Shown here in pieces: positions 1 through 10,589 of a stretch of DNA of 64,000 nucleotides. A program made the position numbers and the translations under genes. The notes under the pieces were generated by a model. It was not told where the DNA came from. It made no database searches and was given only the letters and a program-made list of their open reading frames with translations. How positions within the stretch are numbered: position 1 is the stretch's first letter; each line of letters starts with the position of its first letter. The stretch spans positions 180,944 to 244,943 of the forward strand of contig NW_003101651.1 of NCBI RefSeq assembly GCF_000003855.2, given 5' to 3'. The DNA is from Blastomyces gilchristii SLH14081 (Eukaryota > Ascomycota > Eurotiomycetes > Onygenales > Ajellomycetaceae).

Positions 1-376
1 ATAATCATTTTCTAATAAGAAGATAATCAATGTTTTTCTAGTATAAGAGGCCTACACTGAATAGATCAGTATAATATTGATAGATCTTATATAATAAAGA
101 GAAAAACATTAAAGAAGAAAAAGAAAGAGAAAGTGTAGAAATCAGTGATCAGAGTGAATATTTATACACATATATAATAATGTATGCAGTGAAGCTTCAG
201 AGCAGAAGAATCTATACATATTTATAACAGCTAAGAATCAGTGATTGAGAATGACTGAGAATCAGAGTATATATATTTAATAGTGAAACAGAAGAATCTA
301 TGAAGTGAAGTGAAAGAATCTATGAAGTGTAATGAAATAGTCTATATAATTAATCAGACGCAGCCTGTTATATACA
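1..376 (-). repeat. Ty3/gypsy LTR, cut by the window edge (inverted copy of 59932-60255)
   Basis: Read on the minus strand, this stretch aligns over its whole length with the LTR that starts the gypsy element at 59932. Shared blocks include GGCTGCG near the start, a pyrimidine-rich CTTTCTCTTTCTTTTTCTTC block, and GTAGGCCTCTTA...CTAGAAAAA near the end. It starts on the minus strand at about 376 with TGTATATAACAGG. The copy carries more C-to-T changes than the right-hand LTR, so it is the more heavily mutated of the two. It interrupts the copia element at 377-1755. I cannot tell whether it is a solo LTR or the end of a longer gypsy element, because the window stops here. Confidence 0.8.
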
Positions 377-1755
377 GTGAATGTACTTTTATATAGTTAT
401 ACTTTTATTCTCATCTTTATTCTTATTCTTTTTTACAGTTATAGAATCAGTCTGAGACTGCTTTTTCTACTTAGTAATAATCTTCTTAAATATACAATTA
501 ATCAGTTACTTTATTAAATTATTAATATTAATATTAATAATAAGTTCTTAATCAGTGAAGAAAAACTTATTTAAATATATTTTAATAAATAATTCTTGAT
601 AATCTTACAGATTGTTGAGAAAAAGATTATAATATACATCTTTAATACTTTAACAGAGCTTCTTATATCAGATAATAAGATAGTAAAAATATCTCTGAAA
701 AGTAAGATAATTACTATTCTTAACTTATAATTTTATTAATTTCTTAAAGATATTAACTTGTTCTTCAGTCAGTAATCTTATATATTTAATATTAATCTTA
801 TCTCACAGAGCTGCAGTATTATCAGCTTTTAAAATTTTAATAGTAATTTAAATATTTTTAATAAGACTTAATAGTATACATCTATATAGAGACTTAGAAT
901 GAATCTTTCACTTCTCAGAGTTAATATAATATATAAAAGAGAATTCTTATTAAATTCTTAATAGAATGTTAGTTTTATTAATAACTTCTATATCAGTTAA
1001 TATATTAATATATCAGACTTTATAATTAGAGTTATTAAATATAATCACTGATTTAATATCTAGTATATATTTAACTTTCTTCTGATATTTCTATAACTTA
1101 TTTCTTATAGTATCTCTTTATACAGAGATAGATATAGTAAGATATTAAGTGATTTCAGTTATAGTTATTTAATTCTGTAGTATTATTTATATAAGATTCA
1201 TAAGATTATCTGTGATATAATAGATAGATTAATTCAGATCATCATTAAAAGTTAGTATTTCAGAGATAAGAGATAATGAAGAATTTAATAAATTAAAATA
1301 AACAGATTCTGTAGATGAATATTAACTCTGTTTTTCTTTATTCTGAAGTTTCTCTGTTATCTCATTATTAAATTTCATACTCTGATAAAAACTGATCTCA
1401 GTCTTATCTTGTAAGTCAGGAGTCTTCTTATAATAAGTGATTATTCTATCAATGAGTCATCTAGTGAAGTGTATAATTCTGAACCTTGAGCTGAACTCTG
1501 AAGTAACAGGTGTATCACTCATGTCAAGGTGACTCTGCTTCTTCTAGATATATAAAAAAAAAGTGATATTCTCCACAATAAAGAACACACTTTCTCAAAA
1601 AATATAAAGTATATGAATCTGCTGATCAGCAGATTCAGGGAAAATGAAATATCTCTAATAAAGAGTGAGAGTCTTTTCAAAAAAGATGAACTATCCTTGT
1701 CAAAAATGTTGGTACAACATTCTAAAAAGAAAAACGTGCCATCCGGGCGATAACC
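377..1755 (-). mobile_element. 5' internal part of a reverse-strand Ty1/copia element (leader and start of gag), mutated
   Basis: The reverse complement aligns base by base with 12028-13905 of the central copia element, apart from the 506-bp MITE present there. It contains the leader and the gag start codon at 1522-1520 (reading MSDTPVTSEFSS...), followed by gag sequence with many stops. The first 300 bases next to the LTR keep near-normal GC. Further inside, the sequence is AT-rich with TG-to-TA and CA-to-TA changes relative to the central copy. The element is cut by a gypsy LTR at about 376, so only its 5' third is visible. It is not coding. Confidence 0.85.
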
Positions 1756-1837
1756 TGTAGGCTACTGGGACAAAAGAGCTCGATCACCACCAGCGCACTG
1801 CTGGTAGAAGGGCCGACCAACCGCGGGACCCCCAACA
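1756..1837 (-). repeat. Copia 5' LTR (82 bp), unmutated
   Basis: On the minus strand this begins TGTTGGGGGTCC and ends CCTACA, the TG...CA form of an LTR. It is followed by a 20-base block, GGTTATCGCCCGGATGGCAC, in the primer-binding position. The same boundary (CTACA then GGTTAT) occurs at the central copia element. It keeps several CpG and GGG/CCC runs, so it escaped the mutation seen in the interior. The outer flank starts CATAT (1838-1842), the likely target duplication, but the partner LTR is outside the window. The sequence differs from the 110-bp LTR of the central element, so this is a related subfamily. Confidence 0.8.
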
Positions 1838-1999
1838 CATATTTCAAGCAATCTCACCCGTCGATTACTAAGCACACCATTTTCCCCAAGATTTTTATCA
1901 TCAACTCGATTGCAATAATATCGAGATAAGAAATATTCCGCCTTCTCTTTCGTTCATTACCAACTCGTCTCTTTTGCCTTTTTGTCTTTCATCCATGCG

Positions 2000-3283
2000 A
2001 TGCTAGCCAATTCATGCCGTGGCCTTTGCGCCACTATAGCCGTCCTCCCAGCGGGACCCCGCTCCGCTCGTAGTCTTCCGCAGCCAACACACACCTTCTA
2101 CCGCCAAAGAATACAACACAGCTACCTCCTCCCCCTTCTCAGCAACAATGGAGCCGACATTGCCCATTTCTCTAGTACACCGGGCCGCCCGAAACCACCT
2201 CCTACCACCTCCACCTCCACCACAGCTACCACCACCGTCCAACCTGTCACCATAACCTCCCCCCTAAACCCCCCATTATCCACCCTCCCAGCCCCCCTTT
2301 CCCTCCCCGAAAAAGACCCCAGCGCCAACAAGGCAAAATACTACTTCGCGCTCGGCAAAGCCTACCTCTCCTTCTACAAAACCGGCCTTAAAAACGTTTA
2401 CTATAACTACCGCGCCGCCCTCCCGCTCCGCAGCCGCCTAGGCCTCTCGCTACTCCTCCCCACCTCCCCTCCCCCGACCGTCTACGCCGTCAAACACATC
2501 AACAACGCCACCATGCTGCGCATGTACGCGAAGAAAGTTTCTCGCAGCGAGTTCCAGCTCATCCGCCGCGCGGCGTACGACGTGCGCCGCATGATTCCGT
2601 TCTCACTCATCTTGCTGCTGTGCGGGGAGATGACGCCGTTTGTCGTGCTGGCGCTGGGCAGCGTGGTTACGCCGTTTACGTGTCGGGTGCCGCGGCAGGT
2701 GGAGAAGGAGCGGGTTAAGGCGTGTTTGCGGAAGGAGAAGGCTGTGAGGGCGGCGGAGGTGGATGGGGCTGCCGCTGCTGCTGCTGCTGCTGCTGCCAAT
2801 GGTGCGAATGGCATTGATACTGTAAAAGCGACTGCCATTGCGAATCTAGATGTGCTACTTAATGCCACGGCGATACCGCATACGGTGGATATTAACGGGC
2901 TGATTAACCATGCGTCGACGGCGGGTGTTTTGAGGGCGTGTGCGGTTTTCAGGCTAAGTCGGGGCCATGAGGTGACTGGTAGTTCTTTTTTGCCTGGGTT
3001 TCTCGTGGCAGAGATTGTTAATCAGATCTATCGGCCGAGGTTGAGGAAGTGGATGAGATATCTTGAGGTGGATGATTGGTTGATTGTGAAGAATGGAGGG
3101 GTTGAGGGAATGAGTTCGGAGGAGGTTAGGATTGCCGTGGAGGAGAGGGGTGGGGTGGATGTTTCGGTTGGGTTGAAGGAAGGTGAGGCGGAGGCGGCAG
3201 AGCGGAGATGGTTGGAAAATTGGGTACAGGGGAGAGGCGGGGAGAAGATGGTTGAGAGGTGGGATGTGGAGTTGACTGAGTGA
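2000..3283 (+). CDS. LETM1-like domain mitochondrial protein
   Basis: Single-exon gene of 427 codons. The frame is also open upstream, but 2000 is its first ATG. The N-terminus (MLANSCRGLCATIA) is rich in Arg, Ser and Ala with almost no acidic residues, as expected for a mitochondrial presequence, and is followed by a Pro/Thr linker. Residues about 110-230 (KYYFALGKAYLSFYKTGLKN...) match the start of LETM1 proteins, with one hydrophobic membrane segment at about 198-226 (IPFSLILLLCGEMTPFVVLA). A distal helical region around 300-385 (VLRACAVFRLSRG..., YLEVDDWLI) resembles the LETM1 ribosome-binding-like fold. LETM1/Mdm38 family proteins sit in the inner mitochondrial membrane and act in cation homeostasis and ribosome contact. 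This protein is shorter and more divergent than Mdm38, so the exact role is open. A GC(C/T) run encodes ten alanines near residue 258. Confidence 0.75.
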   Translation: MLANSCRGLCATIAVLPAGPRSARSLPQPTHTFYRQRIQHSYLLPLLSNNGADIAHFSSTPGRPKPPPTTSTSTTATTTVQPVTITSPLNPPLSTLPAPLSLPEKDPSANKAKYYFALGKAYLSFYKTGLKNVYYNYRAALPLRSRLGLSLLLPTSPPPTVYAVKHINNATMLRMYAKKVSRSEFQLIRRAAYDVRRMIPFSLILLLCGEMTPFVVLALGSVVTPFTCRVPRQVEKERVKACLRKEKAVRAAEVDGAAAAAAAAAANGANGIDTVKATAIANLDVLLNATAIPHTVDINGLINHASTAGVLRACAVFRLSRGHEVTGSSFLPGFLVAEIVNQIYRPRLRKWMRYLEVDDWLIVKNGGVEGMSSEEVRIAVEERGGVDVSVGLKEGEAEAAERRWLENWVQGRGGEKMVERWDVELTE

Positions 3284-3924
3284 TTGAAGTGAACATGTAA
3301 GAGAGTTGGTCGATGGGGTGGAAACTGTATATTAGATTAAAGATTTCTAACTGGGTTTGGTTTGCCTTTTTTGCTCATCTTGTTGCTTTCCTTGGAGCCT
3401 TTGTGTTGTTCTGCGATGTTAGGATATTTGCGCATGTATAGATAGATCATAGACCCCTGGCCCCCCTATATTCAATCGACCGAAATATCCATACTAGATG
3501 CTCAGATTTCAGGGGCGATATGTTGGTACGTCATGCAGGGCTACGAAGAGGGAAGAAGAGGATACCGCTTCAGAGATGCCGATATACATGACCCTATTAC
3601 TAGAAAAGCTTCATGCGCACTCTTAGGAGTGTTGAATAAGGTGGGTGGGAGAAATTTAGATGGAAACAGTGAGGATGAAACTAAAGCATTAGAAGGAAGT
3701 GGGCGCTAGCTGTAATGAGACATTGGTATTAAAGATTCTAACTACTACTTCTATACAGCTTGGTGTATCTTTCAATTAAATGAGCTATGTTCGAGCCGGG
3801 ATATCCAAGCCAAAGACCCAGTCTCAAAGATGAGGGAGTTGTCATAAGTCTGAAAGGGTATCTATCCAGTGCCAGGAGGTATATGATTGAATTTGCTAAT
3901 ACAGAGATGCTGGAAAGTCATCCC
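3284..3924. other. Convergent intergenic region, no gene seen
   Basis: This lies between the 3' ends of the LETM1-like gene and the nucleotidyltransferase gene, which converge. I see ordinary AT-leaning 3' UTR sequence and no RNA gene or repeat. Confidence 0.6.
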
Positions 3925-5679
3925 TCAACGAGGAACGTGGCCTTCTTCACCTTCTGTGCGCCAACTTTCCATGTGTGTCCTCACTTCCCCGAGCGGGCGA
4001 GGGCGCGGTTCGAAATTGCGATTTATTTCGTCGGTACGGACATCTCCTCCTGTCAGAGATGCGTCGATGAGGATGTGATCGCGGAATCTTTCGAAGTCGT
4101 GGTAGTTTGCGCCCAGGGCGAAACTAAGGAAGCTTTCGCTAGGTTTGTTCTCATTGCTTCCAAGGATGGCGTCTTTATCTTGCTGTTGAGCAGTACTGGG
4201 TTTTTCCTCGGATTTTATTCGAGCTTTGAGGTCAGCATGTGTAGCTTTAAACACCTGCTTCACTTCGGGCATAACAAAACACGTCCACCCCACGTCATTC
4301 ATGAAATCAGAGGGATCTTGCAGGCTCAGCATCCCATAGCTTGGGGGTGAAAAGGAACGTTTGCTGATGCTACGCTGACCCCTTAAATAAGGGTGGTGTA
4401 AGCGAATCACCCTCCCATCCTTGTTCCTTACTTCCCTTAGACTTAGCCATTTGTCGAACAGACCAGGCGGCTCGACAGAAACGCCGTATCTAGTAAAATC
4501 TGTATCCATATAAACTTCAAGGACGTGCAACAATTGGCCGCCCACGTTGTCGCGTTGGTATTTGCCCTCTCGAATCTTGAGAGCTGCAACAATCATCATG
4601 GTCAAGAGATAAGGATGCATTCCGCCATCAGTTCCACCAAGCAGACCCCGCGTTTCGAGTAGCATTCGTAGGACTATGAATAAAGCGCGGAGGGTCGGGA
4701 ATTCTGCGCGGTAGTTGAGTATGAAATCCAGGGAGGCGGGTGGACTGGGTCCGCATTGGAATTGGACCGGTAGGCCCGTAGCATCGTGAATTGCTGATAA
4801 GGTTGGGTCTCTATCTCTCCTCAGCGTAACATTGGAAAGGGTCTGAGAATTTTTCAGTATACGCTCCATCTCACGTAGGCGTTTGAGTCGGGCTTGCACC
4901 ATCTTTGGCCGATTGGCACTTGGACCTCGGCCATCTTCTGCCCTCTCAAGATCTTTGATGGGAACAAACAGGTCGACAGAGGAGTGGGGTAAGGCCATTC
5001 CAGTTCTATGCGAACCGATGAGAATTGGTAGGTCCGCTTCAACAGATTGTAAGGATGCAATTGCGTCATTTTGAGCTTTTTCAACCGCATCCCTCTCACC
5101 AGGAGTTGGCAGCATGTATTTTTCAAAGGCTCTAATTTCCTCGCCTAGGCATGCGACAGCTCCGCCGCCGGACTTTTCCACATAATTGAGCCAGGGGAGC
5201 TCTGTCGTTGGGCTGTAAGGTGCATACTTCGCCCATGAAATATTGGGTCTTGTCGGGTCGACTGCAGCGTAGCGTCGGGCCTGGAAGGAATGGACGTCAA
5301 ATTTGGAGCCGGCGCCTTCGCCGCGGTCGAGAATCCAGGAAAGGTCTACTTGACGAGCAGGCTGATCCGACTGATCTGCCTCCAATTTCCAACGGGATTG
5401 GATAAATTCCGGGCGAATTGTCGCCTTAAAATCATTTGTTCGAGAGGGTATCTTTCGAATAGTGAACGTCTGGCGGTTGGCGGATCGATGTCTTTGTATG
5501 GTCTCCTCGAGGCTGTTGGGGTCCACCTCGAGCTGGTTGCTTGGCCGCCAGCGACCAGAGGCATTATGGTACTGTCGACGGGCTCGTAGAAATATCCATG
5601 CGCTTTGAGAGAGTTCTCTGTCAATGAGGCATCGTATGCAGGGCTCCCCGGATCGCGCTATCAAATATATGGAGACCAT
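3925..5679 (-). CDS. PAP/25A-associated (Cid1/Trf-like) nucleotidyltransferase domain protein
   Basis: Single open frame of 584 residues. A nucleotidyltransferase core starts near residue 183. It has the helix EKYMLPTPGERDAVEKAQND, then GSHRTGMALPHSSVDLFVP (222-240), which matches the G[S/G]xxTG...SDhDh motif of Cid1/Trf-type terminal transferases. Residues about 317-400 (LDFILNYRAEFPTLRALFIV..., GGMHPYLLTMMIVAALKI) match the PAP/25A-associated central domain. The N-terminus has Arg and Ser and few acids, compatible with mitochondrial import. The family adds nucleotides to RNA 3' ends. One oddity is that the first metal-binding Asp of the DxD pair appears as Ser (SSVDL), and the third Asp is not evident (PVQFQCGP). 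Catalysis may therefore be impaired or the register differs. An upstream exon beyond 5679 cannot be excluded. Confidence 0.75.
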   Translation of the reverse strand: MVSIYLIARSGEPCIRCLIDRELSQSAWIFLRARRQYHNASGRWRPSNQLEVDPNSLEETIQRHRSANRQTFTIRKIPSRTNDFKATIRPEFIQSRWKLEADQSDQPARQVDLSWILDRGEGAGSKFDVHSFQARRYAAVDPTRPNISWAKYAPYSPTTELPWLNYVEKSGGGAVACLGEEIRAFEKYMLPTPGERDAVEKAQNDAIASLQSVEADLPILIGSHRTGMALPHSSVDLFVPIKDLERAEDGRGPSANRPKMVQARLKRLREMERILKNSQTLSNVTLRRDRDPTLSAIHDATGLPVQFQCGPSPPASLDFILNYRAEFPTLRALFIVLRMLLETRGLLGGTDGGMHPYLLTMMIVAALKIREGKYQRDNVGGQLLHVLEVYMDTDFTRYGVSVEPPGLFDKWLSLREVRNKDGRVIRLHHPYLRGQRSISKRSFSPPSYGMLSLQDPSDFMNDVGWTCFVMPEVKQVFKATHADLKARIKSEEKPSTAQQQDKDAILGSNENKPSESFLSFALGANYHDFERFRDHILIDASLTGGDVRTDEINRNFEPRPRPLGEVRTHMESWRTEGEEGHVPR

Positions 5680-6880
5680 CCCGTTCGAAAGATGAAGGGT
5701 ACGGGAATAAAATGGAATTCGGCACCAGTTAGCTCGATGGGTCTGGGGAGCATATGGGGTCCCGTATTCAACCAGCTCCTATGACCAGAAGCAACTTGAA
5801 TTGTGAGATGTCGCATGGAATAAAGCCCGAGTCGAAGGATAGAAACTTTTTTTCTCGAATATCAACCTGGATAGCGTTGTAGCTGATTAGTCATCACACA
5901 CTTCCCCCCATGATACGGAACACAACACAATAATCGCCCATTATTGGACGGTTTGCTATAGTTACTTGACTTCTATTCGTTCTTCTCCGAAGCCCAGCGC
6001 AATGTCCGCGTCAACTCAGCCTTGCAATTCGAAAATTCGAAACGGGGGTAGCGAATCAGTAGTCAGTTTGGAAGACCGAGCTTGTCCAGTTCTCAGCGAC
6101 AAAGAGGAGCGTAAAAGGCGATATAGCTAGTTAACCAGAACACTTTCCTTCCCTTGAAACGGAGCAGATTCCCGACGCCAAGAGCAATTACTAAGATACT
6201 TGTGGCTCAACAATAATGGTTCTCCAGTGGGAAGCTGGGCTGGGTTGGGGCCAATTCCGCTGGCTGCAGTAACTTTGTAGGCCAGAGCGAGGACGTTGCC
6301 TGGGGCCATGACGTAGCCGCGGATTAGCCGCACCAGGCGCATCATCGACCTTTCTGTCCGCTTCGAACTTCATCTAGATGCTACAACTCGATTCGTTGGC
6401 CCCCGGTTGCAGTTCTCCAACAGGTTCGAATTGGGCCTGAATCCACCTTTCTCCGCAGTGTTGACACCATCATACATCTGCTTCCATTGATATCTCTTGG
6501 CCATGACTGTATTCCACTTATCACTGTTATCAGCCCACCCCACTCCTCTTGCCACGGCTGCCCGGTTTTTAACCTCGAGTCCTTTTATTTATAAGCTCTA
6601 CTTCGCCAGATGATCTGGGAAGTTTATATCCATTAGCCTCTAGCTTTATTTAATCCTAGATAACCTTGCTGGAATTATCATCTATTCGGTATGCTTGCTT
6701 CTTATTTTCCTTTTGTTTCCTTTTTTTTTTTTTTTTTTTTTGCCAAATAATTATTAGTATTTTATTATGACCCCGCGATATGCGGAGCTTTTTATATCCG
6801 GTAGAAAGTTAACAGAGATATATTTAGACAGCACCCTACCTAGCTCTTCTTACGCTATTTGCTCAGATCCCTCCCCCGCC
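5680..6880. promoter_or_regulatory. Divergent intergenic region with T21 tract
   Basis: This 1.2-kb stretch separates the divergently transcribed nucleotidyltransferase and trehalose-phosphate phosphatase genes, so it should hold both promoters. A run of 21 T at 6721-6741 lies about 140 bp upstream of the phosphatase start. I see no TATA box or stress-response element that I would defend. Short open frames here lack recognisable domains. Confidence 0.4.
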
Positions 6881-9765
6881 ATGGCGTCCAATGATGTCGG
6901 GTCCCCCGACAGGACAGCTGTTGATGGCACCCCCCCTACCGACGTGAGACGCCTTCCGAATCACGTTGGAAATAATGATGCCGAACTTGTGTCCAATCTA
7001 CTGAATGAGAAGCCTGCAAGGTTTCCCGAGAGCCCAACAGAAGCTGCTAAAGGCGTAAAGTCCGGGGCGGACCTCCTACGTCGTTTAAGCCTGATTGATT
7101 CTTCAAAACCTTCAGCGCCGTCAATAGAACCCCAAGAGGGACATCCGGGTCTACATTTGACGGGTAGAATCATCAGTGCCGCATTTTGTATTCCGTACAA
7201 ACTCAGAATACGCCCTGGTCATGATTGGGTATGAGGCTTCTATGCGAGCATATTTGTTCCGTTCCTTCGTTCTCTAGCTTACTTGCGAATTCAGGAACTC
7301 AAACACCGACCAGGAACCTCAGCCTTGTTTGATTCATTCTGCTACCTCGCCTCTTCAAAAACGCCATGGAATCACACCATGGTAGGATGGACGGGTGAAA
7401 TCGAACAAATTCACGGCCCAGAAACCCGGCATGCGACTCCTCCTGGACAGCCACTTCCCGCTGACACTACCCCTACCCCTCTAAATAAAGCATCCGCCCC
7501 TGTCCCAATCGATCCCTCCGAAAAACCGAGCTATGCCGTTCAAGATGGAATATGCGTAACAGAACAGGATCGCATTCGCCTTCAAGATCAACTTCGCAAT
7601 AGCAAATTCGGAAGGGTTCTCCCCATTTGGTTAACTGACGAACAAGAATACCCCGATCAAAACCTGTATCTGAAAGACCAGGGGAGATGGAGGCGTTATC
7701 CTGAGAGAGAGCTATATCCTGATCTCCATTACAAACAACGCGCCACGACCGATGGCTGGTCTGAGCGGAAATGGTGGGCAGACTACGTGAGACTCAACCA
7801 ACTTTTCGCAGATCGCATTCTGGAGACCTACACTCCCGGTGATATAATTTGGATCCACGACTACCATTTGTTCCTTCTTCCAAGCATTCTACGTCAAATG
7901 GTTCCCAACATCTACATTGGCTTTTTCCTTCACACGCCGTTTCCGAGCAGCGAGTTTATGAGATGTCTTTCCAAAAGGAAAGATATACTGACTGGCGTTC
8001 TGGGTGCAAACATGATAGGTTTCCAGATATTTTCGTACTCTCGTCACTTTGCTTCTTGCTGCACAAGAATCTTGGGTTTTGATTCAAATTATGCAGGCAT
8101 TGATGCGTACGGAGCTCATGTTGCCGTTGATGTTTTCCCCATCGGGATTGACGTAGATGGAGTACGGAAGCTGGCCTACGACGAACCAGGCATTTCTGAC
8201 ATCGTTAGCAGCATCAAAAAACAGTACCACGGAAAGAGAATTATTATTGGAAGAGACAGGTTAGATTCTGTACGCGGGGTGACGCAAAAATTGATGGCTT
8301 TTGAAACATTTCTTGAACGGTACCCTCAGTGGCGCAACAAAGTTGTTTTGATACAGGTAACGAGCCCGACAAGCGTGGAAGAGGAGAAGGAGGAATCCGA
8401 AGCAAAGATTTCAAGTCAAATGTCACATCTTGTTTCCACTATCAACGGCAGATTCGGATCGCTTAGCTTCTCCCCTGTTCAGCATTATTCTCAGTATCTC
8501 GTGCCACAGGAATATTTTGCCCTTTTACGAGCTGCAGACATTGGTCTAATCACCAGTGTCCGTGACGGCATGAACACGACCAGCCTAGAATACGTCGTCT
8601 GCCAGCACGAAAATCACGGCCCGTTAATTCTTTCTGAATTCTCCGGCACAGCAGCCAGTCTAAGTAGCGCTATCCATATCAACCCTTGGGATCTGGGAGG
8701 CGTAGCCGACGCCATTAATCAAGCACTGTTGATGACACCAGAGGAACGAGAAGCTCAACACAAGCAGCTCTATAAACACGTTACAACGCACACAATCACC
8801 ACATGGTCCGACAAATACCTCAAACGCCTCCTAACCAACCTTTCCTCCTTCGATCAGTCCATTGCTACCCCAGCCCTTGATAAAGCCAAGCTTCTTTCAC
8901 AGTATCGAAAATCTCGCAGACGCTTGTTTATGTTTGACTACGATGGCACCTTAACGCCTATTGTGAAGGATCCTCAGGCTGCAATCCCATCGGATCGTGT
9001 ACTCCGTACGATCAAAACCCTTGCTGCCGATCCGAAGAATTCCGTTTGGATTATTAGTGGTCGGGACCAAGCCTTCCTCGATGAGTGGATGGGCCATATC
9101 TCCGAACTTGGCTTGAGTGCCGAGCACGGGTGTTTCATCCGGCAACCCCGAAGCGATGATTGGGAGAACCTGACTGAAAAGTCCAACATGGGATGGCAGA
9201 AAGAAGTGCTTGAGATTTTCCAACACTACACCGAACGCACGCAAGGCTCCTTCATCGAGCGAAAGAGGGTCGCTTTAACTTGGCATTATCGTCGAGCTGA
9301 TCCAGAGTACGGCACCTTCCAGGCCACAGAATGCAGGAAACACCTTGAAAATACTGTGGTGAAACGCTGGCCGGTCGAGGTCTTATCTGGCAAAGCAAAT
9401 CTAGAGGTCCGGCCGACATTTGTCAACAAAGGATCCATCGCGAGTCGTCTGGTAGAAGAATATAAATACGGGCTAGGGCAGGATCCGGATTTCGTTTTGT
9501 GTCTGGGTGACGATTTTACTGATGAAGGTTCGTCTGCCGATCGGCCGCCCAGCCGTTTGAAATCACCAATAGAGTACAACGTGCTAATCTACGTATTTTA
9601 ATAGATATGTTCCGTGCGCTCGTAAACAGTAACCTCCCGCGGGACCGGGTTTTCTCGGTCACTGTAGGTGCCAGTTCGAAACAGACACTTGCAAGTTGGC
9701 ACTTACTGGAACCGGCAGATGTCATCGCTACAATCGCCATGTTGAATAGCAAAACAAACTGCTAG
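6881..9765 (+). CDS. orlA: Trehalose-6-phosphate phosphatase (TPS2/OrlA type)
   Basis: Three exons (6881-7228, 7295-9527, 9605-9765), 913 residues. Introns are GTATGA...TTCAG and GTTCGT...AATAG, and splicing restores RPGHDW-ELKHRPGT and DDFTDE-DMFRALV. Residues about 90-620 form a GT20 trehalose-phosphate-synthase fold (GRIISAAFCIPYK, WIHDYHLFLLP, GFFLHTPFPSSE, AHVAVDVFPIGID). Residues about 655-905 form the HAD phosphatase, with the catalytic FDYDGTLTP at about 664 and the metal-binding LGDDFTDE. The DxDGT nucleophile is intact, so this is the active phosphatase (trehalose-6-phosphate to trehalose) and not a Tps3/Tsl1-type regulatory subunit. The length fits the family (about 900-960). I chose ATG 6881 (CGCCATGGC context); an in-frame ATG at 6767 would add 38 unconserved residues. 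Confidence 0.93.
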
Positions 9766-10589
9766 CGACCCAGGCAGTGTGGCGGCGGAAGTGCCCTGCC
9801 AACACACAAAGGATAGCCGCGGCGTTTCAGCCGGGATCCAAAAGACGGTTCGCACGTATGATATTCTAATTGTGTCAGGACCAAGACTTTGCTTATGTTT
9901 ACCTTTTCGATCTTCCATGTGTGGTATTTGGGCATTTGCGTATTTTTTGTCAGGGAGTTATGTTCTCCCCAATGTTTTCAGCTTCAGTTTGAAGCGTCGC
10001 ACGATCCTACAGGTAGATGAGGCATTGAGTGCATGGGTTCCTTGGATCAGATGCTTTCTCATGCATTCTCCACTTACCCATCACACACCTGTGAACATCA
10101 CACCTACTTTCAGATCTCAAGTTTCAAAAAGTCCGTCTTTGTTTTGGACTTCATGTTTTGAAAGCTCTTGCGGATTTTTTGTGTCTGTCTGCCATTCGGG
10201 CTGCCGTTTTTTGACACTTTTTTAATACGCAAAAGTACTTAGAAAAGGCATGGAGGAATGTACTTGCGTATATCTCTTAATTAGTAGGGACCAAGGAGTG
10301 GAGGTGGGAAAATAAAAGGAACCCATGAGGTGCGAATGGGGGACAGTGGCACTTTGATAACTATATCACATCACTCCAAACGAGGCAATTAAGTCGTCTG
10401 TCCTCAATATTCTCTCAGTCAAATCTATGTAGCTAATAGTATCTAACTACCCCACTCCGGCAGTCAATAAGGAAAAAATGTAAACATAACCAGTCATCAA
10501 CGGAAAGAATGATATCTCGAACCATGTCATGTTACATACATACACATATATATATATATATATACCCACGGCCCCACTCGCTCCCTATC
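9766..10589. other. Convergent intergenic region with a TA microsatellite
   Basis: 3' ends of the phosphatase and acetyltransferase genes face each other. A (TA)n run lies at about 10546-10563. The open frames in this stretch have no domain features and I take them as chance. Confidence 0.5.

Noticed and set aside
3787..4350. 187-residue plus-strand open frame
   Set aside because: It is antisense to the nucleotidyltransferase gene, whose domain match is clear; no family features in this frame.
6330..6470. Possible tRNA because of GGTTCGAATTG near 6423
   Set aside because: No acceptor stem, D-arm or anticodon arm can be paired around it.
9779..10225. 148-residue open frame downstream of the trehalose phosphatase
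   Set aside because: It falls in the expected 3' UTR, has random-looking composition and no ATG at its start.
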